A stretch of DNA of 64,000 bases from Azohydromonas caseinilytica (GCF_012927045.1 NZ_JABBFW010000005.1:124001-188000); one strand, 5' to 3'; shown: positions 1 through 9,073, counted from the stretch's first letter. Notes: generated from the sequence alone by a model not told the origin. Made by a program: numbers and translations.

Positions 1-96
1 GAAGAGGAAGAGGCCAGCGGGCCGCTGGCGCTGGCCATCGACGTGGCCGATGCCGATGCCACCGTGGCGGCCGAGCCGCCCAGTCCCGCCGCCTGA
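1..96 (+). CDS. C-terminal end of an upstream gene (partial)
   Basis: Frame 1 is open from the window edge to a TGA at 94-96 and encodes 31 residues, acidic at first (EEEEASG) and ending in a Pro/Ala tail. The next gene starts 6 bp later, so the two are probably co-transcribed. No domain is visible. In related Comamonadaceae I recall an RNB-domain ribonuclease upstream of the tonB-aroE-mtgA group, but that is synteny memory and nothing in these 31 residues proves it. Confidence 0.5.
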   Translation, partial: EEEEASGPLALAIDVADADATVAAEPPSPAA

Positions 97-102
97 GCCG
101 CC

Positions 103-972
103 ATGCGCGCGCTGCGACTGCCGGCGCTGAGCCCGCTGCAGTGGGCGCTGGGCGTGTCGCTGCTGGCGCATGCGGGCCTGCTGGGCCTGCGCCTGGCCGA
201 CCCGCAAGGCTTCGCGCGGCTGTTCAAGGACGCGCCGCTGGAAGTGGTGCTGGTCAATGCCCAGGCGCAGCTGGCGCCCAAGCGGCCGCAGGCGCTGGCG
301 CAGCACAACCTGGCCGGCGGCGGCGATGCCGAGGCCGGGCGCGCCACTTCCCCGCTGCCGGCCGCGGCGCTGGAGGCGCCGGGCGAGTCCAGCGAGGATG
401 CGCAGCGCCGCATCGAGCAGCTGCAGCAACAGCAGCGGCAGTTGCTGGCCCTGGCGCGCGAGGCCCTGGCGCAGATGCCGCGCCCCGATCCGCAGCGCGA
501 CCAGGGGCAGCCCCAGGCGCAGGAGCAGGAAGAGCGCCACCGCCAGCTGCTGCGCCATCTGGCCGAGATCGAGCGCCGCGTGAACGAGGACAACGCCCGC
601 CCGCGCCGGCGCTACGTCAGCCCCGCCACGCGCGAGGTGCCCTACGCGCGCTACTACGACGCGCTGCGCCATCGCGTCGAGGCGCGCGGCACGCAGGACT
701 TCCCGCAGGCCGAGGGCAAGAAGCTCTACGGCGAGCTGACCATGGCCCTCACCGTCGATGCCCGGGGCCAGCTGCTCGAAACGAAGGTGCTCAAGCCCTC
801 GGGCCAGCCGCTGCTGGACCGCCGCGCCGAGGCCATCGCGCGGGCCGCCGGCCCCTACGGCCTTTTCGATACCGAGCTGCGCGCGCTGGCCGACCTGCTG
901 GTCATCACCGCTCGCTTTCGCTTCACCCGTGAAGACGGCGTGCAGGCCGTCCCGATGGGCGGCGCGCCCTGA
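103..972 (+). CDS. TonB-like energy transducer / TonB C-terminal domain protein
   Basis: 289 residues with the TonB/TolA architecture. A single N-terminal membrane anchor lies at about residues 11-32. It is followed by an Ala/Pro and then Gln/Glu/Arg-rich coiled-coil-like linker (about 90-165). The C-terminal periplasmic domain (about 185-280) has the TonB pattern, including YGELTMALTVDARGQLLE and a closing ITARFRFTR strand. It would span the periplasm and couple inner-membrane energy to an outer-membrane partner. No exbB or exbD is adjacent. The ATG at 103 places the anchor directly at the N-terminus. It is probably in an operon with aroE (46 bp gap). A TolA-like role cannot be excluded. Confidence 0.8.
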   Translation: MRALRLPALSPLQWALGVSLLAHAGLLGLRLADPQGFARLFKDAPLEVVLVNAQAQLAPKRPQALAQHNLAGGGDAEAGRATSPLPAAALEAPGESSEDAQRRIEQLQQQQRQLLALAREALAQMPRPDPQRDQGQPQAQEQEERHRQLLRHLAEIERRVNEDNARPRRRYVSPATREVPYARYYDALRHRVEARGTQDFPQAEGKKLYGELTMALTVDARGQLLETKVLKPSGQPLLDRRAEAIARAAGPYGLFDTELRALADLLVITARFRFTREDGVQAVPMGGAP

Positions 973-1018
973 ACGTCCGCCTGGACGCCTCCCCAAGTTC
1001 TTTCTTCATCCGGCTCCC

Positions 1019-1855
1019 ATGACCGACCTCGACCGCTACGCCGTCTTCGGCCACCCCGTGCAGCACAGCCTGTCGCCCCTGATCCACCAGGCCTTTGCCG
1101 AGCAGACCGGCCAGCGCCTGAGCTACACGCGGCTGTGGGCGCCGCTGGACGGCTTCGAGGCCGTGCTGCGCGCCTTCATCGCCGGCGGCGGGTGCGGCGC
1201 CAACGTGACGGTGCCCTTCAAGTTCGAGGCGCTGCGCCTGGCCACGCGGCGCAGCGAGCGCGCCGAGCTGGCGCAGGCGGCCAACGTGCTGAGCTTCGAC
1301 GGCGAGGAGATCCATGCCGACAACAGCGACGGCGTCGGGCTGGTGCGGGACATCGAGATCGGCGCCGGCCGTGCGCTGGCCGGGCGGCGTGTGCTGCTGG
1401 TGGGCGCGGGCGGCGCGGGCGCGGGCGTGCTGGGGCCGCTGCTGCAGGCAACGCCGGCCGAGATCGTGGTGGCCAACCGCACCGAGGAGCGCGCGCAGGA
1501 TCTGGTGCTGCGCCATGCCGAGCTCGCGCAATCCTGTGGCGTGCAACTGCACGCCGCGCCCATGCAGGCGCCGGGCAAGGCCTTCGACGTGGTGCTCAAT
1601 GCCAGCGCCAGCAGCCTGGAAGGTGCCGCCTCGCCCGTGCCGGCGCAGGTGCTGCGCGCCGGCGCACTGGCGGTGGACCTGATGTACGGCCCCAAGGCCC
1701 AGCCTTTCCTGGACTGGGCCCGCGGCCATGGCGCCGAGGCGCGCGACGGCCTGGGCATGCTGGTGGAGCAGGCCGCCGAGGCCTTCGCCGCCTGGCGCGG
1801 CGTGCGGCCGGACACGGCGCCGGTGCTGGCGGCGCTGCGCGCGCGCCAGGGCTGA
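1019..1855 (+). CDS. aroE: Shikimate dehydrogenase (NADP+)
   Basis: 278 residues, the normal AroE length. AroE reduces 3-dehydroshikimate to shikimate in aromatic amino acid synthesis. Visible motifs: substrate-binding SLSP at about 17-20, NVTVPFK with catalytic Lys68, DNSDGVG with catalytic Asp104, the Rossmann glycine loop VGAGGAGAG near 128-136, and NRT for NADP binding. The ATG at 1019 gives the canonical N-terminus (YAVFGHPVQHSLSP). The same frame stays open upstream, but that part overlaps the TonB-like gene and has no AroE similarity. mtgA begins 13 bp after the stop. Confidence 0.96.
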   Translation: MTDLDRYAVFGHPVQHSLSPLIHQAFAEQTGQRLSYTRLWAPLDGFEAVLRAFIAGGGCGANVTVPFKFEALRLATRRSERAELAQAANVLSFDGEEIHADNSDGVGLVRDIEIGAGRALAGRRVLLVGAGGAGAGVLGPLLQATPAEIVVANRTEERAQDLVLRHAELAQSCGVQLHAAPMQAPGKAFDVVLNASASSLEGAASPVPAQVLRAGALAVDLMYGPKAQPFLDWARGHGAEARDGLGMLVEQAAEAFAAWRGVRPDTAPVLAALRARQG

Positions 1856-1868
1856 CGCGCCGACGCCC

Positions 1869-2681
1869 ATGGGAGCCGCCAAGTCCTTGCCCATCCAGTC
1901 CGGCCGCGGGGTCGGCGTGCTGCGCCAGCTGGTGCGGCTGCTGGGGCTGCTGGTGATCTGCATGCTGTCGCTGCAGCTCTACTTCGTCGGCCGCGTGGCG
2001 CTGATGCGCTGGGTCGATCCCGCCTCCACCAGCTTCGAGCGCAGCGAAGCCTGGCGGCTGCTGCGCGAGCAGGGCCGCATCGAGTGGGCGCAGGAGTGGG
2101 TGGATGGGGAGCGGATATCGCCGCACCTCAAACGTGCCGTGATCGCCAGTGAAGATGCTGGTTTCACCCGGCATGGCGGCGTCGAGTGGGACGCCGTCGA
2201 AAAAGCCTGGGACAAGAACCAGCGTGTGCAGGCCCGCGTGGAGCGGCTCAATGAACAGGCCGAACGCCGCGCCGTGTCGCGCGGGCGCGAGCCGCCGCCG
2301 GCGGCGGTGCCCAAGATCATCGGCGGCTCCACCATCACGCAGCAACTGGCCAAGAACCTGTTCCTTGACGGCGAGCGCACGCTGGTGCGCAAGAGCCAGG
2401 AGCTGGCGATCACGCTGACGCTGGAGGCGTTGCTGGACAAGCGGCGCATCCTGGAGATCTATCTCAACCACGTGGAATGGGGCGAGGGCGTATTCGGCGC
2501 CCAGGCCGCGGCCCGGCACTACTTCCGTACCGACGCTGCCAAGCTCGGCCTTGGTCCATCGGCGCGGCTGGCGGTGATGCTGCCCGCGCCCAAGCGCTTC
2601 GAGCAGCGGCCGGCCTCGCCCTACGTCGTCTCGCGCGCCGCCACCATCGCCGCGCGTGCCGGCGCCGTGCAGTTGCCCTGA
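1869..2681 (+). CDS. mtgA: Monofunctional biosynthetic peptidoglycan transglycosylase
   Basis: 270 residues, glycosyltransferase family 51 without a transpeptidase domain. MtgA polymerises lipid II into glycan strands at the periplasmic face. One membrane anchor lies at about 18-42. The catalytic Glu95 is in IASEDAGFTRHGG, and the second signature GGSTITQQLAKNLFL and the YLNHVEWG motif follow. A charged insert of about 30 residues, rich in Arg/Glu and ending in a proline run, separates the first two motifs, as in many betaproteobacterial MtgA proteins. Start at 1869, just after aroE, so probably the same operon. Confidence 0.95.
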   Translation: MGAAKSLPIQSGRGVGVLRQLVRLLGLLVICMLSLQLYFVGRVALMRWVDPASTSFERSEAWRLLREQGRIEWAQEWVDGERISPHLKRAVIASEDAGFTRHGGVEWDAVEKAWDKNQRVQARVERLNEQAERRAVSRGREPPPAAVPKIIGGSTITQQLAKNLFLDGERTLVRKSQELAITLTLEALLDKRRILEIYLNHVEWGEGVFGAQAAARHYFRTDAAKLGLGPSARLAVMLPAPKRFEQRPASPYVVSRAATIAARAGAVQLP

Positions 2682-2770
2682 ATTGAGGACAGTTGCGGAA
2701 CGTTGAGTGCAAGTCCGCGCCGTCGCCGGGCCCGCGACAGGGTCGGGACCGCCGGCGCGGCCGGGCTTCC

Positions 2771-2776
2771 TAGAAT
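2771..2776 (+). promoter_or_regulatory. Putative -10 box (TAGAAT) for the gene at 2784
   Basis: TAGAAT ends exactly 7 nt before the ATG at 2784, so the predicted transcription start falls on or next to the start codon. No Shine-Dalgarno is present. The same hexamer serves as -10 of the tRNA-Met promoter at 19.09 kb. No convincing -35 is visible. Confidence 0.45.
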
Positions 2777-2783
2777 GGTCCGC

Positions 2784-3386
2784 ATGGCAACACCCCTGAG
2801 CGCCGAACTCGCCGCCGCCGCCGCCCGGCTGGTGGTGGAGGAAGGCATGGAATACGGACCGGCCAAGAAGCGTGCCGCGCGCGACCTCGGCCGCGGACGC
2901 GGCACGGAGCTGCCCAGCAACGACGCGGTGGAGGAGCAGGTGCGCGAGTACCTGCAGGTCTTCTGCGCCGATACCCAGCCCGGCGAGCTGGCGGCGCTGC
3001 GCCGGCTGGCGCTGCGCTGGATGCAGCGGCTGGCGGAGTTCCGCCCTCACCTTTCAGGCGCGGTTTGGCGCGGCACGGCCACGCGGCTGTCCAGCCTGCA
3101 TCTGGATCTGTACTGCGATGACCCGAAAGCGGCCGAGATCGGGCTTCTCAACCAGGGTGTCGATTACGAGCTCGCCGGCCAGCAGGCGCGCGGCGCGGGC
3201 CAGGACCCGTATGACGTGCTCAGCGTCAGCAGCCGCTGCGAGGAGCTGGGCGACATCGTGACGATCTACCTGCACATCCGCGACCACGACGAGCTGCGTG
3301 GCGCTCTCAAGCCCGATGCCACGGGCCGCACGCTGCGCGGCGATGCCGGAGCGCTGCGGCGCCTGCTGGAAGACGACGCGGCATGA
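2784..3386 (+). CDS. Conserved protein of unknown function
   Basis: 200 residues, soluble and mixed alpha/beta in character, with no signal peptide. I do not recognise a defined family. Relatives in Burkholderiales are sometimes labelled nucleotidyltransferase or, I think wrongly, UDP-N-acetylmuramate-alanine ligase. Conserved-looking blocks are MEYGPAKKRAARDLG near the N-terminus, LHLDLYCDDPKAAEIGLLNQG in the middle and DIVTIYLHIRDHDELRG near the end. The ATG at 2784 is chosen because the -10-like TAGAAT sits just upstream. An in-frame ATG at 2775 overlaps that box. The last 4 bp overlap the start of the thioredoxin gene (ATGA), so the two are coupled. Confidence 0.75.
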   Translation: MATPLSAELAAAAARLVVEEGMEYGPAKKRAARDLGRGRGTELPSNDAVEEQVREYLQVFCADTQPGELAALRRLALRWMQRLAEFRPHLSGAVWRGTATRLSSLHLDLYCDDPKAAEIGLLNQGVDYELAGQQARGAGQDPYDVLSVSSRCEELGDIVTIYLHIRDHDELRGALKPDATGRTLRGDAGALRRLLEDDAA

Positions 3387-3895
3387 AACGCCGGCTGTGG
3401 CTGACCACGGCCGCGGTGGCCGCCGCCGGTGGTGCCGGGCTGGCCTGGTGGCGCTCGCAACCGCGGGGCACACCCGCGCCGGCCGCGCTGTGGGCGCTGG
3501 AGCTGGAGCGTCCGCAAGGCGGCCGTCTAGCGCTGGCGACGCTGCGCGGTCAACCGCTGCTGCTGAACTTCTGGGCCACCTGGTGTCCTCCCTGCGTCAA
3601 GGAAATGCCGGAGCTGGACCGCTTCAGCCGCGATTTCGCGGCGCGCGGCGGGCGTGTGCTGGGCGTGGCCATCGACGGCCCCGCACCGGTGCGCGAGTTC
3701 CTGCAGCAGCGTCCCGTGGGCTACGACATCGCCCTGGGCGGTCTGGCCGGCACGGACCTCATGCGGCAGCTCGGCAACCAGGCTGGCGTGCTGCCCTTCA
3801 CCGTGCTGCTCGATGCCGCCGGTCATCTGCACCAGAGCCACGCGGGCGAAACCACCCGCGAAGAGCTGCTGCGCTGGGCTGAAAGCCTGGGTTGA
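3383..3895 (+). CDS. TlpA-family periplasmic thiol-disulfide reductase
   Basis: 170 residues. An N-terminal signal or anchor (KRRLWLTTAAVAAAGGAGLAWW) is followed by a thioredoxin fold with the active site WCPPC (Cys68, Cys71) in NFWATWCPPCVKEMPEL. A cis-proline loop is seen in GVLPFTVLL. Members reduce disulfides in the periplasm, for example during cytochrome c maturation or cysteine-protein repair. The target here is unknown. It overlaps the preceding unknown gene by 4 bp and is the last gene before the accB leader. Confidence 0.88.
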   Translation: MKRRLWLTTAAVAAAGGAGLAWWRSQPRGTPAPAALWALELERPQGGRLALATLRGQPLLLNFWATWCPPCVKEMPELDRFSRDFAARGGRVLGVAIDGPAPVREFLQQRPVGYDIALGGLAGTDLMRQLGNQAGVLPFTVLLDAAGHLHQSHAGETTREELLRWAESLG

Positions 3896-4224
3896 GACCT
3901 CCGCCCGCGTCGTTGCCGCAGCAACAAGAGGTTTCACTTGGCTTGATGAGTCGTTGAGCAGGCTCAAAAAGCTTGCGCATCGATTTTTTGTGAACACGAC
4001 GGCAACCGCATGCAAAACGCGTAAAGTTCGGCCCTTTGCAATTCCGGGGCAGGCCAAGCCCGCACCGGAAACGATGTCCGGCCAAATGGACTGGCGTTAC
4101 ATCCTGTTAACGCGCGTCAACGATGTTGCTGACGAATGCCGGACGTTGCCAACAAACCACTGCATGAAAGCGGTGCAGCGGCCGTGACGGGTTCACTGCC
4201 GCCACCGAGGCCCTGGAGAAGCTG
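3896..4224 (+). other. Intergenic leader before accB, no gene seen
   Basis: 329 bp of clearly lower GC than its neighbours, without a credible coding frame. It holds small inverted repeats: GTTGC/GCAAC near 3914, TTGAG/CTCAA near 3953-3966, and a 16-bp imperfect palindrome at 4106-4121 (GTTAACGCGCGTCAAC, one mismatched pair). It presumably carries the accBC promoter, but I cannot assign hexamers with confidence. Many Burkholderiales carry aroQ here; it is absent. Confidence 0.5.
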
Positions 4225-4683
4225 ATGGACCTGCGCAAGCTCAAGACCTTGATCGACCTCGTGTCGGAATCGAACATCTCCGAGCTGGAGATCACGGAAG
4301 CCGACGGCAAGGTGCGCATCGTCAAGGCCGATCCGCAAGCGGCTGCCACGGCCCCTGCGCCGGTGATGAACGTGGCGCAAGCCCAGCCGGCCCCCCTGGC
4401 GGTACAGGCAGCGCCGGTCCAGGCGGCTGCAGCGGAGGCGGCACTCACGGGGCATGTCGTGAAGTCGCCCATGGTAGGCACGCTCTATCGCTCGTCGAGC
4501 CCGGGCGCCAAGCCGTTCGTGGACGTGGGCCAGGCCGTCAAGGAAGGCGAGACGATCTGCATCATCGAGGCCATGAAGATCATGAACGAGATCGAGGCCG
4601 ACAAGTCCGGCACCATCACGCAGGTGCTGTGCGAGAACGGCCAGGCGGTGGAATACGGCCAGCCGCTGTTCGTCATCGAGTAA
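4225..4683 (+). CDS. accB: Biotin carboxyl carrier protein of acetyl-CoA carboxylase
   Basis: 152 residues. The N-terminal part ([21 protein letters not shown]) is the AccC-interacting helix region. An Ala/Pro linker (about 45-75) follows, then a C-terminal biotinyl domain with the motif [11 protein letters not shown], in which Lys118 carries biotin. It shuttles carboxybiotin between AccC and AccAD in malonyl-CoA formation. A ribosome-binding site (GGAGAAGCTG) precedes the ATG. accC follows after 101 bp. Confidence 0.97.
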   Translation: MDLRKLKTLIDLVSESNISELEITEADGKVRIVKADPQAAATAPAPVMNVAQAQPAPLAVQAAPVQAAAAEAALTGHVVKSPMVGTLYRSSSPGAKPFVDVGQAVKEGETICIIEAMKIMNEIEADKSGTITQVLCENGQAVEYGQPLFVIE

Positions 4684-4784
4684 GCCTGCAGGCGCTTCGC
4701 GCGCCGCCGCCCGCCGCCTGCGTGGGCTGACACGGCGCGGATTCCAGCCCATCCGGGACGGCGAACGAGCCGCAGAGAAAAAGC

Positions 4785-6134
4785 ATGTTCAAAAAGATAT
4801 TGATCGCCAACCGCGGCGAGATTGCCTTGCGCATCCAGCGCGCTTGCCGTGAGTTGGGCGTGAAGTCGGTGGTGGTGTATTCCGAGGCCGACCGCGACGC
4901 CAAGTACGTGCGCCTGGCCGACGAGGCCGTGTGCATCGGCCCGGCGCCCTCGGCACAGAGCTACCTCAACATGCCCGCCATCATCTCCACCGCGGAGGTG
5001 ACGGATGCCGAGGCCATCCATCCCGGCTACGGCTTCCTGTCGGAGAACGCCGACTTCGCCGAGCGCGTGGAAAAGAGCGGCTTCACCTTCATCGGCCCCA
5101 CGCCCGAGTCGATCCGCATCATGGGCGACAAGGTCGCGGCCAAGCAGGCCATGATCCGCTCGGGCGTGCCCTGCGTGCCCGGCTCCGAAGGCGCGCTGCC
5201 CGACGATCCCAAAGAGATCATCCGCATTGCCCGGTCCATCGGCTACCCGGTGATCATCAAGGCCGCCGGCGGCGGCGGCGGGCGCGGCATGCGCGTGGTG
5301 CACACCGAGGCGGCGTTGCTGCATGCGGTGCAGACCACGCGCCAGGAGGCCGGCGCGGCCTTCGGCAATCCGGCCGTGTACATGGAGAAGTTCCTGGAGA
5401 ACCCCAGGCACGTCGAGATCCAGGTGCTGGCCGACGAGCACAAGGGCGCGGTGTGGCTGGGCGAGCGCGACTGCTCGATGCAGCGCCGCCACCAGAAGGT
5501 CATCGAGGAAGCGCCGGCGCCGGGCATTCCGCGCCGCCTCATCGAGCGCGTGGGCGACCGCTGCGCCGCCGCGTGCAAGAAGATCGGCTACCGCGGTGCG
5601 GGCACCTTCGAGTTCCTGTACGAGAACGGCGAGTTCTACTTCATCGAGATGAACACGCGCGTGCAGGTGGAGCATCCGGTGACGGAGTTCGTCACGGGCA
5701 TCGACATCGTGCAGATGCAGATCCGCGTGGCTGCCGGCGAGAAGCTGCCGTTCGGCCAGCGCCAGATCCAGACGCGCGGCCATGCCATCGAGTGCCGCAT
5801 CAACGCCGAGGACCCGTACAAGTTCACGCCCTCGCCGGGCCGCATCACCATGTGGCACCCGCCCGGCGGCCCGGGCGTGCGCGTGGACTCGCACGCGTAC
5901 ACCAATTACTTCGTGCCGCCGCACTACGACTCGATGATCGGCAAGATCATCGTCTACGGTGACACGCGCGAGCAGGCGCTGGCGCGCATGCGCACCGCGC
6001 TGGAGGAGACCGTGGTCGAGGGCATCCAGACCAACATCCCGCTGCATCGCGAGCTGATGGTGGACGCCAAGTTCCGTGAAGGCGGCACCAGCATCCATTA
6101 CCTGGAAGGCTGGCTGGCCCAGCACAAGAGGTAA
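4785..6134 (+). CDS. accC: Biotin carboxylase subunit of acetyl-CoA carboxylase
   Basis: 449 residues, identical in length to the E. coli enzyme. It uses ATP and bicarbonate to carboxylate the biotin on AccB. The N-terminal domain starts [15 protein letters not shown]. The ATP-grasp glycine loop is [28 protein letters not shown] and the downstream Arg residues of the active site are intact. The gene follows accB and stops 5 bp before prmA, so accB-accC-prmA is probably one transcript. Confidence 0.98.
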   Translation: MFKKILIANRGEIALRIQRACRELGVKSVVVYSEADRDAKYVRLADEAVCIGPAPSAQSYLNMPAIISTAEVTDAEAIHPGYGFLSENADFAERVEKSGFTFIGPTPESIRIMGDKVAAKQAMIRSGVPCVPGSEGALPDDPKEIIRIARSIGYPVIIKAAGGGGGRGMRVVHTEAALLHAVQTTRQEAGAAFGNPAVYMEKFLENPRHVEIQVLADEHKGAVWLGERDCSMQRRHQKVIEEAPAPGIPRRLIERVGDRCAAACKKIGYRGAGTFEFLYENGEFYFIEMNTRVQVEHPVTEFVTGIDIVQMQIRVAAGEKLPFGQRQIQTRGHAIECRINAEDPYKFTPSPGRITMWHPPGGPGVRVDSHAYTNYFVPPHYDSMIGKIIVYGDTREQALARMRTALEETVVEGIQTNIPLHRELMVDAKFREGGTSIHYLEGWLAQHKR

Positions 6135-6139
6135 ACGTC

Positions 6140-7048
6140 ATGTTCGAGCTGGTGCTGCGCGCGCCGGAGGCGCTGGTGGAGCCGGTGTCCGAAGCGCTGA
6201 TGGACGAGTTGGAGGCGCTGTCGGTGTCGGTGGAGGACGCCGACGTCGATACCGAGGCCGAGCAGGCGCTCTTCGGCGAGCCGGGCATGCCCGCGCCCAA
6301 GAGCGGCTGGCAGCGCTCGACGCTCAAGGCGTTGTTCGCGCAGGAGGCGCAGGCCACCGAGGCGGCCACGCTGCTGCTGGCCCAGGAATGGGGCGGCGAG
6401 CTGCAGGTGCAGTCGCTGCAGGAAGTGGCGGACCAGGACTGGGTGCGGCTGACGCAGTCGCAGTTCGCGCCGGTGGAGATCACGCCCGAGTTCTGGATCG
6501 TGCCGAGCTGGCATGAGGCGCCCGGGCAGGCGCGGCAGGTGATCCGGCTCGATCCGGGCCTGGCCTTCGGTACCGGCACCCACCCCACCACGCGCATGTG
6601 CCTGCGCTGGATCGCGCAGCAGCCCGCCGAGCGCCGTGCGCGCTGGCAACGCGTGCTGGATTACGGCTGCGGCTCCGGAATCCTGGCCATTGGCGCGGCG
6701 CTGCACGGGGCCCAGGAGATCGATGCGGTGGACATCGACCCGGCCGCGGTGCAGTCCACCCAGGACAACGCCCAGGCCAACGGCGTGAGCCTGCGGGCGG
6801 GGCTGCCCGAGCTGGCGCAGGGCCGCTATCCGCTGGTGCTGGCCAACATCCTGGCCACGCCGCTGAAGCTGCTGGCCCCGCTGCTGGCCGGCCATGTGGC
6901 CCCGGGCGGCGACCTGGTGCTGGCCGGCATCCTGGAACGCCAGGCTGACGAGCTCAAGGCGGCTTACGCGCCCTGGTGCGAGCTGCAGGTCAGCGATTGC
7001 GAGGACGGCTGGGTGCTGATGACGGCGCGTCTGGCCGACGAAGGCTGA
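6140..7048 (+). CDS. prmA: Ribosomal protein L11 methyltransferase
   Basis: 302 residues. SAM-dependent N-methylation of ribosomal protein L11. An N-terminal L11-recognition domain (about 1-120) precedes a Rossmann methyltransferase domain with DPGLAFGTGTHPTTR (the PrmA signature), motif I LDYGCGSGILAIGA and the NILATPL catalytic region. It starts 5 bp after accC and ends 7 bp before the zinc-ribbon gene. The accBC-prmA linkage is typical of betaproteobacteria. Confidence 0.97.
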   Translation: MFELVLRAPEALVEPVSEALMDELEALSVSVEDADVDTEAEQALFGEPGMPAPKSGWQRSTLKALFAQEAQATEAATLLLAQEWGGELQVQSLQEVADQDWVRLTQSQFAPVEITPEFWIVPSWHEAPGQARQVIRLDPGLAFGTGTHPTTRMCLRWIAQQPAERRARWQRVLDYGCGSGILAIGAALHGAQEIDAVDIDPAAVQSTQDNAQANGVSLRAGLPELAQGRYPLVLANILATPLKLLAPLLAGHVAPGGDLVLAGILERQADELKAAYAPWCELQVSDCEDGWVLMTARLADEG

Positions 7049-7055
7049 CGCCGCG

Positions 7056-8126
7056 ATGAGCCAGGCCGCGCGCTGTCCCAGCTGCCGCACGGTCTTCCGC
7101 GTGCAGCCGCAGCAGCTGGAAGCTTCGGGCGGCTGGGCGCGCTGCGGCCAGTGCGGCGAGGTGTTCAATGCCCTGCAGGCGCTGGTGGCCATGCCGCCGG
7201 CGCCTTCCGCCGCGCCCCGCCCTGCTCCACCGGGCGGCGCGTGGGCCGGCGTCGCCGGCGTGGATCACGCCGGCACGCCGCCGGTGTCGGCGCTGTACCG
7301 CCGTGCCGAACCCGACGCGGCCGCGACACCGCTGCGCGGCACCCCCATCCCGCCGGCGCCGCATGCGCCGGTTCGAGCCGCCGCGCCGGCGCCGCATGCG
7401 GTTGCAGGCGCACCCGTCACCAGGGCCGCACCGCGCGAGCAACCCGCCGCACCGGCCGGTCCCGCCGCTGCCGTCCTGCCCCCGTCAGCTGGCGCACCGA
7501 TGGCGGCTGCGGCGCTGCCCGGTGCCGCGCCCTTTCTGGCCTCCATCCTGCCCGACGTGCCCTCTCCCTCGCCCGCGGCCGATACGCAGTTCGGCACCCT
7601 GCCCGCCACGCCGCCCTCCTTCATGCAGGAGCCCGCGGCGGCGCAGCGCAAGGAAGACCCGCATCGACCCTGGTGGACTGCGCTGGTGGTCGTGCTGGCA
7701 CTGACCGCGCTGCTGCAGGTGCTGCTCATCGCCCGGCCGACGCTGAGCGCGCGCTCGGATGTCGCGCGCATGCTGCTGCAACCGCTGTGCGTGCTCGCGC
7801 GCTGCAATGCCGAAGCCGCGCCGCGGCGCCTGGCCGCCCTGACCGTGGAAAGCAGCGCGCTGTCGCGCCTGTCGGGCGACAGCCAGCGCTACCGGCTGTC
7901 GCTGGTGCTGCGCAATCGCGACGTGCAGGCGCTGCGCTGGCCCGCCGTCGACCTGCGGCTCACCGACGCGCACGGCGTGCTGCTGGTGCGCAAGGTGCTG
8001 CGCGTGCGGGAACTGGGCGCCAGCACGGCGGCGCTTCCGCCCGGCCAGGAACAGCCGCTGCAAGCGGTGCTGGACATGGGCGAGCTGCCTGTGGCCGGCT
8101 ATTCGGTCGAGCTCTTCTATCCCTGA
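7056..8126 (+). CDS. DUF3426 zinc-ribbon, single-pass membrane protein
   Basis: 356 residues. The N-terminal zinc ribbon of the MJ0042 type has paired cysteines (Cys7/Cys10 and Cys30/Cys33). A long Pro/Ala-rich low-complexity region covers about 50-200, one transmembrane helix lies near 206-228 (WWTALVVVLALTALL), and the C-terminal DUF3426 beta-domain is extracytoplasmic. Function unknown; the topology suggests a cytoplasmic zinc site linked to a periplasmic domain. The position after prmA is conserved in related genomes as I recall. It is close enough to prmA (7 bp) to share its transcript. Confidence 0.85.
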   Translation: MSQAARCPSCRTVFRVQPQQLEASGGWARCGQCGEVFNALQALVAMPPAPSAAPRPAPPGGAWAGVAGVDHAGTPPVSALYRRAEPDAAATPLRGTPIPPAPHAPVRAAAPAPHAVAGAPVTRAAPREQPAAPAGPAAAVLPPSAGAPMAAAALPGAAPFLASILPDVPSPSPAADTQFGTLPATPPSFMQEPAAAQRKEDPHRPWWTALVVVLALTALLQVLLIARPTLSARSDVARMLLQPLCVLARCNAEAAPRRLAALTVESSALSRLSGDSQRYRLSLVLRNRDVQALRWPAVDLRLTDAHGVLLVRKVLRVRELGASTAALPPGQEQPLQAVLDMGELPVAGYSVELFYP

Positions 8127-8142
8127 ACCCTACGGAATCCCC

Positions 8143-9051
8143 ATGCCCGTTCTCGTCTGCGGCTCGCTCGCCTTCGACACCATCACGACCTTCCCCGGGC
8201 GCTTCGCGCAGCAGATCCTGCCCGAGCAGGTGCACATCCTGAACGTGTCCTTCCTGGTGCCGACGATGCGGCGCGAATTCGGCGGCTGCGCGGGCAACAT
8301 CGCTTACACGCTCAAGGCCCTGGGCGGCGAGCCGGTCGTCGCGGCCGCGCTGGGCAACGACGGCGAGCCTTACCTGCAGCGGCTGTCGGCACTGGGCATC
8401 GACAGCTCCTGCGTGCGCGTGGAGGCCGACAGCTACACGGCGCAGGCGATGATCATCACCGACACCGACAACAACCAGATCACCGCCTTCCATCCCGGCG
8501 CGATGCAGCAGGCGCACCTCATCGACGTGCCCGAGCGCGACGATCTGGCGCTGGCCATCGTGGCGCCGGACGGGCGCGAAGCCATGCTGCGCCACGCCGC
8601 ACAGCTGCACGAGCGCGGCATCCCCTTCATGTTCGATCCGGGCCAGGGCCTGCCCATGTTCGATGGCGAGGCGCTGCGCGGCTTCATCGAGCAGGCCAGC
8701 TGGGTGGCGGTCAACGACTACGAGGCGCGCATGCTGTGCGAGCGCATGGGCGAGAGCCTGGAGCAGCTTTCGCGCCGGCCACACCTGCGCGGCGTGATCG
8801 TGACGCTGGGCGCGCAGGGCTGCGAGCTGTGGCAACAGGGCGAGCGCACCCTCGTGCCGGGCGTGCCCGCCGAGCGCGTGGTCGATCCCACGGGCTGCGG
8901 CGACGCCTTCCGCGGCGGCCTGCTCTACGGGCTGGAGCGTGGCTGGACGCTGCAGCGCTGCGTCGAGCTGGGCAACCGCATGGGCGCGCTCAAGATCGCC
9001 CAGGCCGGCCCGCAGAACCACGGCGTCGGGCGCGTCGAAGCCCAGGCTTGA
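8143..9051 (+). CDS. PfkB-family carbohydrate/nucleoside kinase (adenosine-kinase-like)
   Basis: 302 residues of the ribokinase/PfkB fold. The N-terminal glycine-rich region (EFGGCAGNIAYTLKALGG) binds the sugar substrate. The C-terminal signature DPTGCGDAFRGG (near 248-259) provides the anion hole and the catalytic Asp at about 254. The HPGAMQQAH and NDYEARM blocks resemble adenosine kinase-like members, so a nucleoside or ribose-like substrate is plausible, but it cannot be fixed from sequence. It is the last gene of the accB-led run and ends at a strong hairpin. Confidence 0.85.
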   Translation: MPVLVCGSLAFDTITTFPGRFAQQILPEQVHILNVSFLVPTMRREFGGCAGNIAYTLKALGGEPVVAAALGNDGEPYLQRLSALGIDSSCVRVEADSYTAQAMIITDTDNNQITAFHPGAMQQAHLIDVPERDDLALAIVAPDGREAMLRHAAQLHERGIPFMFDPGQGLPMFDGEALRGFIEQASWVAVNDYEARMLCERMGESLEQLSRRPHLRGVIVTLGAQGCELWQQGERTLVPGVPAERVVDPTGCGDAFRGGLLYGLERGWTLQRCVELGNRMGALKIAQAGPQNHGVGRVEAQA

Positions 9052-9073
9052 GGTCCGAACCCTGAAAGCGACG

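Noticed and set aside
758..1018. N-terminal extension of aroE
   Set aside because: It overlaps the TonB-like gene and has no shikimate dehydrogenase similarity; the ATG at 1019 gives the family length.
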